DNA of 64,000 bases, from the NCBI GenBank assembly GCA_015179045.1, contig WHUZ01000047.1, positions 62,001 through 126,000 on the forward strand, written 5' to 3'. The position numbers were made by a program, and so were the translations under genes. The notes under the pieces were generated by a model that worked only from the letters and a program-made list of their open reading frames with translations, was not told where the DNA came from and did no database searches. Origin of the DNA: Kalaharituber pfeilii. Taxonomy: Eukaryota; Ascomycota; Pezizomycetes; Pezizales; Pezizaceae. Of this stretch, positions 1-11,585 are shown one piece after another (position 1 is the first letter of the stretch; each line of letters starts with the position of its first letter).

Positions 1-1604
1 GTGTGCTGGATCAGCTTCGCTATTATGGTAGTCAAATGGGAATTATGCAACACCTTTCAACTTGTATGCAGTTAAAAAATACATGTGTCGTATTTTTGTG
101 TGTCAATCCCATACAAAAGTTCTGAAGACTTTTCGACAAAAAAGTCATACCTTATTCACTTTTGACCCCCCTGTCGAGTGGCGTACATTAATACATGCAT
201 AGCGCTTCTAAGTATTTCCCCTACCCCACATCCCAACGCTCGTTTTACACCAAAACTAACCACTCGCGACAACAAATATCTCAACAGCCAGAATAGAATT
301 TTGTATGCAAGTTGTAGACTGGTTAAATTAAGGACTATTCTTCATATTACACACCTTACCTTCTTCAGATATGCTGCGTTGAAGGGATTTATCATTCATG
401 AAATTCGCACCATAAATTGGCATAGGCTTGGCATATATTTTTCACTGTGATATCACTAGTATTGAATTCCACTTACTACACCTGAATTATTTTTGATAAA
501 AATAGTAGGACACTTGAATATCAATATTTTATCTCATTCAAAGTTGTGAGAAGAACCAAAATTCATATTCTCATAGAAATTGTATGCAATAACTGTATAA
601 AAAAACTACTGGAAATGGCAATTTGATGTATAAAATAGGCATTAAACAACATCAAGTCAGTCAAAGCACTAATTATCAAGAGGTCTGTTGGGGAGACTCT
701 CTAGCCACAATTCTATAGCCATTATAGTAAGCATTGACAGGAAGTAGTGCATCCTACCCTCCAGTTGGACTTTGTATGGGGATTCCATATAAATGCATGC
801 CAAGATTTCAATGAAAAATTCATGGTGCCATTAATCGACCACAATGTCTTTTCAGTGCAAATGGAGGTATTAACAGTGAAGAATAACCCTTTATTTATTT
901 TCCCTGAAAAGGGTGTACAAAATTCTGTTCTGGTGGTTGAGATATATATATGTTGTCGTGCACAGTCAGTTTTGGTGTACAACGTGCATCGGGACATGGT
1001 GCACATCGGGTTGTGGTGAAAGACAGTACCTGAGACAAGCTCTGACCTCAAGGAATTTATTATGGAATCCGCAGTCTAGGCTACTAGTATGCAAGCAATC
1101 CCGGGCAATTAAGGACCGACAGGTTGACCATGAAGCAACTTTATGCTAGAACGCTTCTGCGCAGCGAAACTAAGGTCATACCTACGACTACACCGCACGT
1201 TATACTCTAGGTATTGCGACTAGGTACCAAGGTCAGATTAAAAGTTTGCACTCGCTTTTGCAAAATTCATCACATCGGAAGTTTAAGAAAAACCTGCACG
1301 CAATTGCTTACTAACTTCAGCTTTTTCAGTATGTACTAGCTGCAGGGAGGCTCTACACACAATAAGAGACCAACCAAAATAATCGTTACCAGCATTTAGC
1401 GATGCAGGTGGGGGCCAAGTTATAGGTCAGTGGTCTGTTCATAAGCAGGTGAGGCTAAGGCCTGATTTTGGGTATGGAAAATACCCGTCAGTAGCAATTT
1501 CCATCCCCGATCCAGTAGACTTTTCTCGCACGGCCATAACAGCCCCACCTGCATCACAAGATACCAGTAACGAGTACTATCACCTGGCGGGACACGGTGT
1601 TCTG
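1..1604. other. intergenic, no gene seen
   Basis: AT-rich sequence. The only open frames are short, lack recognisable protein features and overlap on both strands. I see no RNA gene or transposon ends here. Confidence 0.6.
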
Positions 1605-2266
1605 GGACGAGAAAAGGTTTTTTATACCCTGAAATTAACACGAACATTTGCCCTGCCATGGCGAACAGCTACAAGCGGGGTCACGTGAAATTAAAAAAAA
1701 AAAAAAAAAAAAACACGAACATTCTTGAAATACCCATCTAGTTTTTTTAGTAAGTATGTCTTCGCCACAACAACACTGACTAGCCTACTTAGTGACACTA
1801 CAGCATGTTAAAACACGTGACCAGAAAGTATCACCCTTGAATTCTCATTATTGTATATAAGAATTATTGTGAAGGGTGTATCCTATATATATAAGTATAA
1901 ACAAAATGAACTATATCATTATTTGACAGAGATCTGTATGTATTTTATACATTATTTATTTAGTATATATAGAGGTCATAGATGTTAACTACGTGTAGAA
2001 ATACTTGAATGCGTTAATATAAGGGTTACTCTCTCTTGCAGCTAAGACATACAGGTGAACCTGACTATTATGAAGGCCAAGAATCTGACCGATTTTCTTC
2101 ACTATCCATATAGCGAGGGCACTTTCTTTACCTGTGTATCATAGACAAAGAAGCTCGCCCATCCCTTCACTATAGCCAGGGTCACCTGTACTTGACTGCT
2201 ATTTAAAAAACGATTTTCAAGGAACTCCGTGTTATTTTCAGGGTATAAAAAACCTTTTCTCGTTCC
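1605..2266. mobile_element. inverted-repeat element, possible DNA-transposon remnant
   Basis: Positions 1605-1643 and 2228-2266 are near-perfect reverse complements (core: GAGAAAAGGTTTTTTATACC, then CCTGAAA, then an AACACG block). The match resumes beyond a 63-bp poly(A) insertion in the left arm: CTTGAAA near 1724 pairs with the matching stretch near 2215. The interior has no coding sequence. This fits a non-autonomous DNA element or fold-back repeat, but outer ends and a target duplication were not identified. Confidence 0.5.
1649..1711 (+). mobile_element. 63-bp poly(A) retroposon with 12-bp target duplication
   Basis: A 44-nt body starting TGCCCTGCCATGGCGAAC is followed by 19 A. It is bracketed by an exact direct repeat AACACGAACATT at 1637-1648 and 1712-1723. 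Removing it restores the left arm of the inverted repeat around it. The body matches the reverse complement of 28106-28168, which has its own different target duplication. A poly(A) tail plus target duplication is the signature of target-primed retroposition; the autonomous partner is not visible. Confidence 0.8.
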
Positions 2267-3040
2267 GGGGCACGGGTAACATAAATAAATATGATCATGT
2301 ACGCTAATCGCAGCTAGCTGGTTGCATGATTGCTGCGCCCTCTTTAGTGTTATCGTGATTTGCACACCTGGGGTCAAAAACTAGACCACCTCCTAAAGTG
2401 CGTGGGTGCCTGGTCGTGACAGTTCACCAGCCGCGCCTCCAGAGACTGACTCAACACCCTATTTCACTACAGGACAAACATTACTGTATCCCTTGGTTAG
2501 GCAGACTTGCACCAGGGTTTTGAGTGTGCGCTTTTCTATCGCTGTCAAGGCGAATTTACCATTCAACATCCAAGGGCACCCCCAACCGTTCAATTTCAAT
2601 TTGATACATGCATCCAGCAATCCTCTGTCTCCGAACTGTATGTAGAATAAATCACCCGTCATCTTATGGTACTATCTAGTTTCTCCAATCGAGGGTTATT
2701 GCATACCCAGCATTCCAACAACCAAGTTTCTCTGGCGTCATTACCTCGTGCTCATCCATCGCCCAACGACTCTACAGTTGCTTCGGCTCATACAGGTGCA
2801 GGGATTAGTGCAGCATCCAAAGGCTGAGCTGCGATCAAAAATCACGATCTCAGCCCCCCCATGACACATAAGGAACAAGAAAGCAAGTTGCAGGCTAAAG
2901 TCCGTACTGACAGCGCCTTGCTTCCCAGTTCATTGAATTTACAGCGCGATCCTCTGCAAAGTCTTTTCCCACATTCAACATACGCAAAAGTCGCTATATT
3001 ATTATTGACCAAAAGTATGGTTACCATCAAGAAATTAGCA
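2267..3040. other. intergenic, no gene seen
   Basis: Short overlapping frames only. The first exon(s) of the membrane-protein gene that follows may lie at the right end of this stretch, but I cannot place them. Confidence 0.5.
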
Positions 3041-3048
3041 GACTTCAG

Positions 3049-3183
3049 GCTCGAGGCAGGTGGTCTCATCGCCCTTGCCGACCTCACTACAATAGCTGAG
3101 CGAACAGCAATTATGGGCACAGCATCATGGTGTGATGTATTTGTGGTTGCCCCCGGAATTCATTTGCACCAGAAATCGCCTGA
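3049..3183 (+). other. probable upstream coding segment of the membrane-protein gene, in a different frame
   Basis: After a possible acceptor CAG at 3046-3048, frame 2 encodes a stretch with LEAGGLIALADLTTIAER and a following TASW...VVAPGIH. This reads like the first membrane segment of the fungal family encoded just downstream in frame 1. The two frames overlap around 3180-3226, and I see no good intron of normal length between them. A one-base indel or an unusual intron must join them. The true start codon is unknown. Confidence 0.4.
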
Positions 3184-3981
3184 TCTTGCAAACGCCGGAG
3201 GCGAACTCCCCCTACCGCGGCCCTGACGACGGGGTACGTTTTTCGAGTCGAGAACCAAGCGACTGTCGGCTTTCTCCAGCGTGTAGGAAAACCGGGACAT
3301 CTGGTGAACGTCTACGTCGAGCCGGTAAACGAAAATGCCCTGCTTGGCACGGGCCCCCTGGCTGCAATTGTGTACCTCATCAGTCCGCTTTTGACAATCA
3401 CAGTGGAAGTTATAATGGCTGTTTACAAGGAGTGGTGGACCTTTGGGATTATTGGCGTTTTGATATTTGCGCGTGCTGTAAACGTGTTCATCATCAAGCG
3501 GCGGTGCGAGGCGGACTGGAAAGGAGCGCGCGAACCAGGCGTTCAAGGGGACTTGTTAATTCTGCTTTCTCAGGACCGCTGGGTACGTATGCAAGGCTTT
3601 GTGGACGATTTGAAGATGGTGACGTCGGGTCAATGGTTGCGGAGTATGGATACAGGTGAGAGCTTTGCGACTGCGGGCTCTACGCTGCTGGTGTACCTTA
3701 CCGCTGCATTTTCGGCAAATGCAACAACGATCGGTAACTTGACGCTCATGGGGTTGTTGTTTGTTGAGGTGGGACTTCTTGGGATAAGCAATAAGCTGGT
3801 GCGATCTCAGCGGATGTACAATCAGAAGATCAGAGTGCGGGGGGAGCCGAAGAGGTATCACAGGAGATTGGATTTGGCGAATGAGCTTATTGCGGAGTGC
3901 GACGGAAGGCGGGATTGGGCGGTCGGATTGGGGCTTGTGAAGCCGGAAGTGGGGGAGCAGGCTTCTAAAGTTGTACTTTAG
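3184..3981 (+). CDS. fungal multi-pass membrane protein, uncharacterised family (3' part)
   Basis: The open frame begins after an in-frame TGA at 3181-3183 and runs about 265 codons to TAG. It has no plausible ATG at its start, so this is the 3' part of a larger gene. It holds at least three to four hydrophobic segments (for example GPLAAIVYLISPLLTITVEV, WWTFGIIGVLIFARAVNVFI, STLLVYLTAAFSANATTI and LTLMGLLFVEVGLLGI). Between them is the block GVQGDLLILLSQDRWVRMQG, followed by LVDDLK-like residues, which I associate with an uncharacterised ascomycete membrane-protein family. The C-terminus is basic and probably cytosolic. The function is unknown. The matching N-terminal part lies upstream in another frame, so the gene may be frameshifted. 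There are no close neighbours and no operon context. Confidence 0.6.
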   Translation, partial: SCKRRRRTPPTAALTTGYVFRVENQATVGFLQRVGKPGHLVNVYVEPVNENALLGTGPLAAIVYLISPLLTITVEVIMAVYKEWWTFGIIGVLIFARAVNVFIIKRRCEADWKGAREPGVQGDLLILLSQDRWVRMQGFVDDLKMVTSGQWLRSMDTGESFATAGSTLLVYLTAAFSANATTIGNLTLMGLLFVEVGLLGISNKLVRSQRMYNQKIRVRGEPKRYHRRLDLANELIAECDGRRDWAVGLGLVKPEVGEQASKVVL

Positions 3982-6900
3982 ATGTTTCGGTATTCTATAA
4001 ACGGATCGGCTGTTAACCGAGATACTTCAGTGGGATGATATCATTAAGAATGCCTTATATTTTTTTTATCTAGGCCATCTTTTGGAACTTGGATTATGTG
4101 CAGACTTTGGGTATGGAATTTTGTGTATTAGTTTTTATGAAGGTTTCCTTTTACTTAATTCTTCCGTTTGATTTGTATGTTTGCCGTTATGTTCAAGCTG
4201 TCTATTCTTCATGAACACTTGCAGAATTGTATGAACGATATGATTGATATGAAATAGGATTTTAATTCAATCTCACATGATTTCTCTTGCGAAAATAAGC
4301 CATACAGTTGCGATATTATATTGTTAATTACAGCATTCCAGTTTTTGAATGTTATCACCTAAGCAGCTCGACAGTCCACCATCCACGAAGTTCAACTTGA
4401 GAATCTATATGTGGCATTATAGATTTTTATTTATCACTACTCAACACCGGAATTGAATCCCGAACTGCTGCGCGTACGTGTAGCTTGCTTACTTGTACTA
4501 CTTCATCAGTAAGGAAGCTATTCAAACTTTAACTTAACGACCTAGTATAAACTTCATTTACTACTTTAGCAATAGCGTGTTACTAGCAAATATTTACGCA
4601 AAACTCTACAGGGTCGCCCTGAAGCCAAGCTGAGGGAGGCGAGTGAGAATAGATTTACACCCGTTCATATCAATGATATAATAATCATGTACTGGGACGT
4701 ACTTTTCATCAGATCCTGAAGAGAACCGAAGCAGTATATACAGTTGGAATAGAACACTGTGTTATGAAAAGATTAGATGGATGCGACCTGTGTTTGGTCG
4801 ATAGTAGCGGATGGATTGTGTATCAATATGATGTCAGAAGTACAGTTAGTGCAATGCACTGCCCATGAGCACGCATATCAATATATTTTGAGGGAAAAAA
4901 AAGGTCCGCAATTATTATTAGTACTACGATTTGCAATTAATTGATGCATTATTACTTATATTATTATGCATAGAAAGTACAATAAATAAATACCTCCTTA
5001 TGTATTGACTGATGTATGCGTTCTCTGCCAGGGCACTGAACCAGGAAAATCGAAGGTAGTAATGGTGACCGTATCTTGAAGGCAATACACTTCAATAATT
5101 ATCAATAGTGCACGTTAACCTGGGACGAAGTAGCTATAGCCAGTATAAATATACATAGGGGATGTCTTCGTCCCGTGAGGTATTTTATTTCTGATATCAA
5201 AGTCATTACCAGTGTTCCTCGTCAACTTTCAAGTAACATTCAGTAAATATTTTATATGCTAGAGTATAGCTTTACAAATAGATGACATATTGGCATGATG
5301 TTAAGCTCGCGACAATTTGTTCCGTATATACATTCATGCTTACGTATATACTGCTCAGGTTTGTACTTGCATAGGGCTACGAGAAGTATGCAAGGAAGTA
5401 TCCCTTAGAAATCAACTGAAAAGCTGATGGTAATGATAAAACCATCAAGCGAACTTACTGTACAGTTGCAACCCCATCGTTGCTAGGTTCAATACCGGGC
5501 TTATGATATTAACCATAACTTCAACGCCATACACTGAGAGGGTAGAAGATACCCAGTGCAGGAATTTGAATTGTAGGGGCGATGATACCTGTGTATCTTA
5601 CTTACGTGCATCAAACAAATGTACAGTAACAACTGCTGGGCAACTCCACGATCCAGACATTAGTATATCTCACTGTCCCGAGGACTCTACGTTATAGGAC
5701 CCACTGCAAACATATACTAGAAGGCATATTGGACTTCCAGGAATCCGGCGATCGAAGATCGTTTGATATAAAAAAAAAAAGAGTTGTGTCAAAATTGGCC
5801 CTGTCCTTGGATCCATTGCGGTTCATCATGGTGTAGAGTGCTTTTTATGACGTTTCTATCTGCGAATGCCCAAATCTAACTCCACAGTGTTTTGTAACGC
5901 ATCTAGGGGGCACCTGTGAGGTACGAGATACAGTACTAGCAGTCGCAATCCTATGTCATAAATCCACTGAAGCTCCATTGATTGCCACTTCCCAAGTGCA
6001 GCGTTCAGACCCGAAGCTCTGGCCCCACGTCCATGCAATACCCTGCCTTCTTGGTGGCCAAATTGCGAAATGAGATCGAAATGAAAAGTACTGTAGGAGG
6101 GACAGGGGCTACTCTACAGCGTCAGTTTACTGCTCTAAGAACCTTGGTAGCCCATCAATCAATTCAGTACGATTAGCTTGTTCAGTCTTTTACTCTATTC
6201 TGTCCATCCCTTGGATAAGATCTTCACGCAGGTTTCTCAATTTATTTTTCGCTAGGCGCTACGCTGTAATACAAACAATTTTGCTGAAACCTGGTTTTGG
6301 ATATCGTTGAACCAACTGGCGTACCGCAACTGGGGCCTGCTGAAAAAAGAAATACATGTCATGCATCTTAATTGGACCATGACGCGGTGACTTCGTACAA
6401 GGTACAGTACCATAGTGCAATGGAATAGAACATCGCAGGTTCATGTAGACATGGATATGGACATTATGAGGATTGATCAAGAGGCGCACTTTCATACTTC
6501 TGAGGAGCGTCAAAGAACTCATGAGGAAATGTGCTAGACTAGAGGCAACGCTCGTTCCCTTCAACTTGGAGGGGATAGCCCTTGTCAAAAACTGTTGGAC
6601 TGGGACGGTCCGGGGAGCAACGCTAACTTAGAACGTTTCTTCTGCTGAAATGCGGGCTAGTGAATGGCATCCTTGACAAGTTGGCTCAAATCCCCACCCT
6701 GCAAGCCTCATTCTGCAGGCGTCACTTGTTGGACCATCGCGTGGCACCTGTAGAGTCCTGTGCGCTAAGTGTGAAACTACCTTGTATGATATGGTTGAGG
6801 ACATCTTTGAGCGGGAGTGTGCGGACATTTGTATTGATAATTAAGCACACCTAATTTATGCATCCCTTCATTTGTTCAGTCCAAGGCTGCTTCTTTTGCA

Positions 6901-7124
6901 TCGGTCGCATATATATAACAAGTGGTTTTTTATGCTAAATTTCATTGCCAGCTTAAGTTTATTGAACGGTATTGTTTTAAGAAAATTGTTCTTTTTCAAT
7001 TGACAGTTTAAGAGATACCCTTTCTATAGCATTGTATTTATTTCATCTACTTCTACTAGTATTAATCGGTTTATGATCATTGTTCACGTACAATTAATGC
7101 ATATAATGAAGGCTTAAGTGACAG
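3982..7124. other. long intergenic stretch, no gene seen
   Basis: AT-rich, with frames under 110 codons and no recognisable domain. A fragment near 4450-4480 faintly resembles a tRNA T-arm on the minus strand but cannot be folded into a tRNA. An A-run at about 5770 has no clear target duplication. Confidence 0.6.
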
Positions 7125-7126
7125 TA

Positions 7127-7697
7127 GGGGTTGTCATGACTTACTAGGGTCACTGACTTACTGGGAATGACTACCAGAAAGTACCACTACTAACTGAGGC
7201 GCTTTTGCCTTAGCCCCTTGATTCATTTGCCTATTGGCTGGTAGTCTTCAGTACGCCTGTTACCAGTGAAATTTGACTGGTAGTAGTAGAGTGGGCTCGT
7301 TTTGTAAGTAGTGCTCAGTAGTAGCCTACTTTGCTGCATTATTCCATACCATATACATCGCCCGCATATTCACGTCAACATTCAGATTCATCTACAAATA
7401 CAAATAACGTATACATATCCTATTCATATTTATGGGTTCATCACGCATCAATCAAGAATCATAAGCATCATGATAGCTTTTACATCACTCCTAAGATTTT
7501 GTTGTATTTTAGCTCTTGGAATTAGATGAGGCATGTTGCAAAAGATTAAGTCGAGATGTATAGAGGCATAGTTTGTGGTAATTCGCATTACTTACTAAAT
7601 TTCTCAAGGGTAAAAAATGGGGTTCCCCATGACACCTGCTTAGTGTCACTGGAATATTTTCTCTGGTAGTTATTCCCAGTAAGTCAGTGACAACCCC
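7127..7697. mobile_element. MITE with about 50-bp terminal inverted repeats and TA target duplication
   Basis: The left end reads TA|GGGGTTGTCA and the right end is its reverse complement, TGACAACCCC|TA. The inverted match continues inward with CACTGACTTACTGGGAATRA and CTACCAGA, apart from a short extra segment in the left arm. The flanking dinucleotide is TA on both sides (7125-7126 and 7698-7699), as in Tc1/mariner-type elements. The 571-bp interior encodes nothing recognisable, so the element is non-autonomous. Confidence 0.75.
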
Positions 7698-7699
7698 TA

Positions 7700-10530
7700 T
7701 TGTATGTACTATCTGTCTTTGGTTAATTCTTTCTTTTTTGGGTTAGATGAACATATACTTTACATTGGGAATAGGCTTGCATGATACACCTACCCTAATA
7801 TTGCCTAATCCCCAAGACTTTTACGGTCGATGTACGAGTACTTTGTGTTGTTACACTTCACTACATCAGGCCACAAGACAACACCAGCATTAGTAGCCAA
7901 TCATCAGTAGCGGAACCCGAAATATTCCTATTAAAACGTGAAAAGCCTTGCAAATGGTATCTCAGCTGGGCTCCCCCGGTTACATACTCCTGGATCTCCG
8001 AAGCGAACCAGCGAGTACTATAGCTAGATTACGTACTCTACACGGGCGTGGATTTGTCGGCGCGACTCAGCCACGTTTGGATTCTTCTGTTCCGTCAAGA
8101 GCATTATGCAACCTCCGAGTCAGGGCACGTGCACTCGTACGATCAAGACACTCTTGACATCCAGAACACTCATTCTACCGTTAGCGGTACTTATATAGAC
8201 AACGCGCAATTAACTTCACTTAACCCCTCTACATACCAGGCTGCTTAACCCCGCCTTCTACTACTGCGCAGGATTATTGTTTGGAAAGGAGAGATGTGAT
8301 TGCTGGATCTCGTTTTCACCGTAAAAGATCAAGGTTTCGGTAGGTTGCATTAGTGCATGTATGGTGTGATAATGATGATGTCCAGCGCGCGGGCGCACGC
8401 GCACGGAGAAGGGTTCACCGAGATTCTGGTTTTTGGGTTTTCTTGGGGCTGGGATTAGGTGCTTGGGACTTCTAGGCTGTTGAAAGGAAAGGGTCCGAGG
8501 TCGCGGGGGTCGGAGCGATAGGTAGAGTAGGAGGAAACCGCGCTTGAGCTCGTGCACCAGGGCGGACAATGGGAATGGTAAATAAGTGCTGTGCTAGTAT
8601 TAGTACTGAACGTTCGTAAATGATAATTGGGAGCATCGACCCGGTGCTCCGTACTTCAAGGATGTCAAGTTGAATGGGCCCCGATTAGCTAGTACACTTG
8701 CGCATATCACGTAGTTTAATAGCAGCTATGGCCATAATGCTTAATGCTTATTCGTGTATTTGAGCTGCGTCCCCTGGTGCGTCTGGTTGCTCCTGGTGCA
8801 CGAGGCACCAATGCCTTTAATAACATATCTTGTCAACAATGGCATTGTAGATGAATTCCCTTATCCGGACTCCTTAATTTGGAGGATCTTTGCCCAGGTC
8901 TCCTCTCTTTCTAATTTCCTCTCCTCTTCTGCTCCTCTCTTCCGTCATCTTTACAGTTCAGTACGAGAGAGACCCATTGCTATCTCTCCTCTCATACAAG
9001 GCCCTCTCCTTGTAATATCACTAATGAGGTCTCCCGGCTCTCGGTCTCTGGGTCTCAAACATTCCAAAATTGACTAGCAGGCGCTACAGCGGCGTATGGA
9101 GCCTGCGGGACTTCAACTGGCAACCAACCATGTATGAATGTGGTGGGGCACCAATATGAACAGGGATTGCAGAACATGACTTTAGGCACAATAGCGTTCC
9201 AAGGTGCCAGGACGAGGTCGGCTAGATGCGAGGGCAACGCCGTTGACTTCATTAGCTTAAGCGAAACCTTGGTGTGGTGCTCTCAGGCCTTCCGTTGAGG
9301 GGAGGCTAGAGGGGTCCAAAGTACAATGTGATAACTTAGACAGGTAGTCATGGGAACGAGGTCTTGGATTGCTTGGTGTTTGCAGCAGTAATTGGCCGCT
9401 TCAAGTTTATATGTATCCCTTAATATGCCCACTGGATTTTATCATTAGAGAGATACTACTGCAATCTACTGTATTTTGAGTTCCAGAAGCTAACAGTCCT
9501 GCATTATCATATCTAACGGTTCTTTATACACAATTATTTTTACAAGGCAAGCACTTTTCATCACTCCACCCTGCATTTTCGAATACCTTTCTAGAAAATT
9601 ACTCGAATTATCTGTAGCATTTAATCTGAGCCTGGAATGCATCTATATTATATCTAACGCTAGTACCCAACCTGCTGTTACTAGCATTGCATTACAGCAA
9701 TATCTTGAATTCCCTTTTAGGGGCGCAGTGACGGTCGCACAAGATTAATTCGGAACTGAATCATAAATTTTTAGCTCTTTATAGGAAAGGCATCCGCCTG
9801 CGGAAACGTCCGCCAGAGTCCAATCACGGAAAACTGACCAAAGTTAGTTTACGCTGGGTCTCAGGCTTCCTGTGCCCAAAGTGAGTCGCAATTTTCGCAA
9901 GAGGCCAAACAACTCTAGGGCTTATGAGTATGCAACACACTGAATTATACCTATGTGGGACGTGAAACGTGACGAACTAATAGAGGAAAACCGACAGAAC
10001 GGATATATAATCCTGCACAATCCACACAACATTCCAGAAAAGCGGCATCGCAAACGTAATCCAATAGCTTTCGAGCTTTCGAATTCGTTCTCACAAGGAT
10101 TGAGCAAATTCGGATTCAACCTCAATCCAAGCACTGGCACTCAGTCAATTCCCCTCGTGAAGCATCTTCCACATCAGCTCGAAGCCATTAACAATCAGAA
10201 GCCTTCATCAAGTGCGAACAGCTGACGAGCTTGTTTACCCGTAAAAAGTAGGCTCGTTTCGACCGCGACACAACTTACCCCTTACAACAAACCAACCCCG
10301 CGCACCTCCGGAATCCTCCCCCACCGCAAGCCGAGTGTTCACAAAAACCCCACACAACATTAGCATAATATTCAAATCGGGTTTCCGGATTATTGTTCAT
10401 GAATTAACTGTACGGGTACTGCGTGGAAGACATAGAGAGGATTACGAATATATACCTGCAGCCAACCTTAATTCTACCGACTTGTATATATTTAAGGAGT
10501 AGCGTACCTACTTCTATACAACGCGACTGC
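7700..10530. other. intergenic, no gene seen; pyrimidine-rich stretch at about 8900-9060
   Basis: Open frames are short and unrelated to known families. Positions about 8900-9060 are unusually rich in CTCT/TCTC on the plus strand. No transposon ends were identified. Confidence 0.55.
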
Positions 10531-10532
10531 CA

Positions 10533-10540
10533 TATTTAAA
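10533..10540 (+). promoter_or_regulatory. possible TATA-like element of the PARG gene
   Basis: TATTTAAA lies 43 bp upstream of the ATG at 10584, which sits in a good eukaryotic start context (CACC before ATG). The transcription start is unknown, so this is only a candidate. Confidence 0.25.
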
Positions 10541-10583
10541 AAGCATTTTATTCCAATCCTGAATATATACCGTCTAAGTCACC

Positions 10584-11585
10584 ATGTCTGGAACACCAGC
10601 TGACCCAACCCTCCTCCGTATCGCCAAAGCCAACCTCGCAGAAATTCCGATCATCCTGACAAAGCATGTCAACGACGGGGCCACCTCGTCCTCCGTCCTG
10701 CTCACCGAAAAAGACTTCCCCAAGTTCCTCGACCCCTCCGACTGCCCTAATCACAAATCTACCACTATCCACGTCCGCAATACTGATGCGTTGAGTGCAG
10801 CTATTGACATCTTAGGCCTGGGAGGCATACGAGAGACCACTGGCCCTGAGGTCGATGACGCAGATTGTGATACCGCTGCAAAGACATGCACACAACCTGA
10901 TTTCTCGGAGGATATTGCCGGGGGTAAGACAATTGTGTTGAACTCGTGCTCGAATGAGAGACCTGGGGGGAAGTATGCGGAGCTTCTTGATGCCCTTGAT
11001 CAGGGTATTCTTACAGAGGATGCATCGGAGTCCACTGAGGATGTAACTGCGGCATTGGCGACAACGACACAGGAAGAGTCGCTTTGCCTAGCCACTACCC
11101 TCCACACAACGTTAAAGAAGGAGTGGTACCCATGGCCTAACTCCGGTCCCGGCTCCATTCGCACCATATATTCCCCTGGCGTGGTTGTCTTCCGAAACCC
11201 CACTACACTCGCCCCACTAGATTATCCGAAGCGCCGCGTTGTCTCCATGCTCTCCATTGCCGCGCCTCAAAATCCCCCTCTTGACCCTACCGGGACAAAG
11301 CTTGCCAACCAGGAGGATCTGGAGACACTTAGAGCGAAAATTAGGTTCTGGTTGCGAGTTGCGGCTATGAATGGTCAAGAGAGACTGGTGTTGGGAGCAT
11401 GGGGATGCGGGAGCCATCTATGTCCGCCAAGCGTCATAGCTGAGGAGATGAGGAAGGCACTGGAGGAGAAGGAGTTCAAGGGGTGGTTTAGGGAGATCGT
11501 CTTTGCGATCAAGGAGGGGAATGAGGAGAGGGGGAAGGGGAATCTTGAAGTGTTCAAGGGAGTGTTGGATGGAGTTGTGATTTGA
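10584..11585 (+). CDS. microbial-type poly(ADP-ribose) glycohydrolase homologue (macrodomain, TIGR02452/DUF2263 family)
   Basis: Intronless, 333 aa. Family landmarks appear in order. VLNSCSNERPGG at about residues 117-128 corresponds to the substrate-loop 'VLNxAS..NPGGG' block. QEESLC at about 162 corresponds to the catalytic QEE. Then come YPWP, a YSPGVVVFR block, SIAAPQNPP and the LGAWGCG signature at about 270, followed by GWFREIVFAIKEG. Known members hydrolyse ADP-ribose polymers or conjugates in the nucleus or cytosol. The oddity is that the usual compact GGG-x(6-8)-QEE motif is replaced here by GGK plus a 33-residue acidic, Thr/Ser-rich insertion before QEE. Activity may be altered, or an unrecognised intron may lie there, although the frame stays open throughout. 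ATG at 10584 has a CACC context. Neighbours give no functional clue. Confidence 0.8.
   Translation: MSGTPADPTLLRIAKANLAEIPIILTKHVNDGATSSSVLLTEKDFPKFLDPSDCPNHKSTTIHVRNTDALSAAIDILGLGGIRETTGPEVDDADCDTAAKTCTQPDFSEDIAGGKTIVLNSCSNERPGGKYAELLDALDQGILTEDASESTEDVTAALATTTQEESLCLATTLHTTLKKEWYPWPNSGPGSIRTIYSPGVVVFRNPTTLAPLDYPKRRVVSMLSIAAPQNPPLDPTGTKLANQEDLETLRAKIRFWLRVAAMNGQERLVLGAWGCGSHLCPPSVIAEEMRKALEEKEFKGWFREIVFAIKEGNEERGKGNLEVFKGVLDGVVI

Noticed and set aside
3304..3306. Start codon of the membrane protein at 3304
   Set aside because: The codon is GTG inside a continuous family-like frame that extends upstream; not a credible eukaryotic start.
4437..4510. tRNA-like segment on the minus strand
   Set aside because: Only a T-arm-like GGGATTCAATTCC is visible; no acceptor, D or anticodon arms can be paired.
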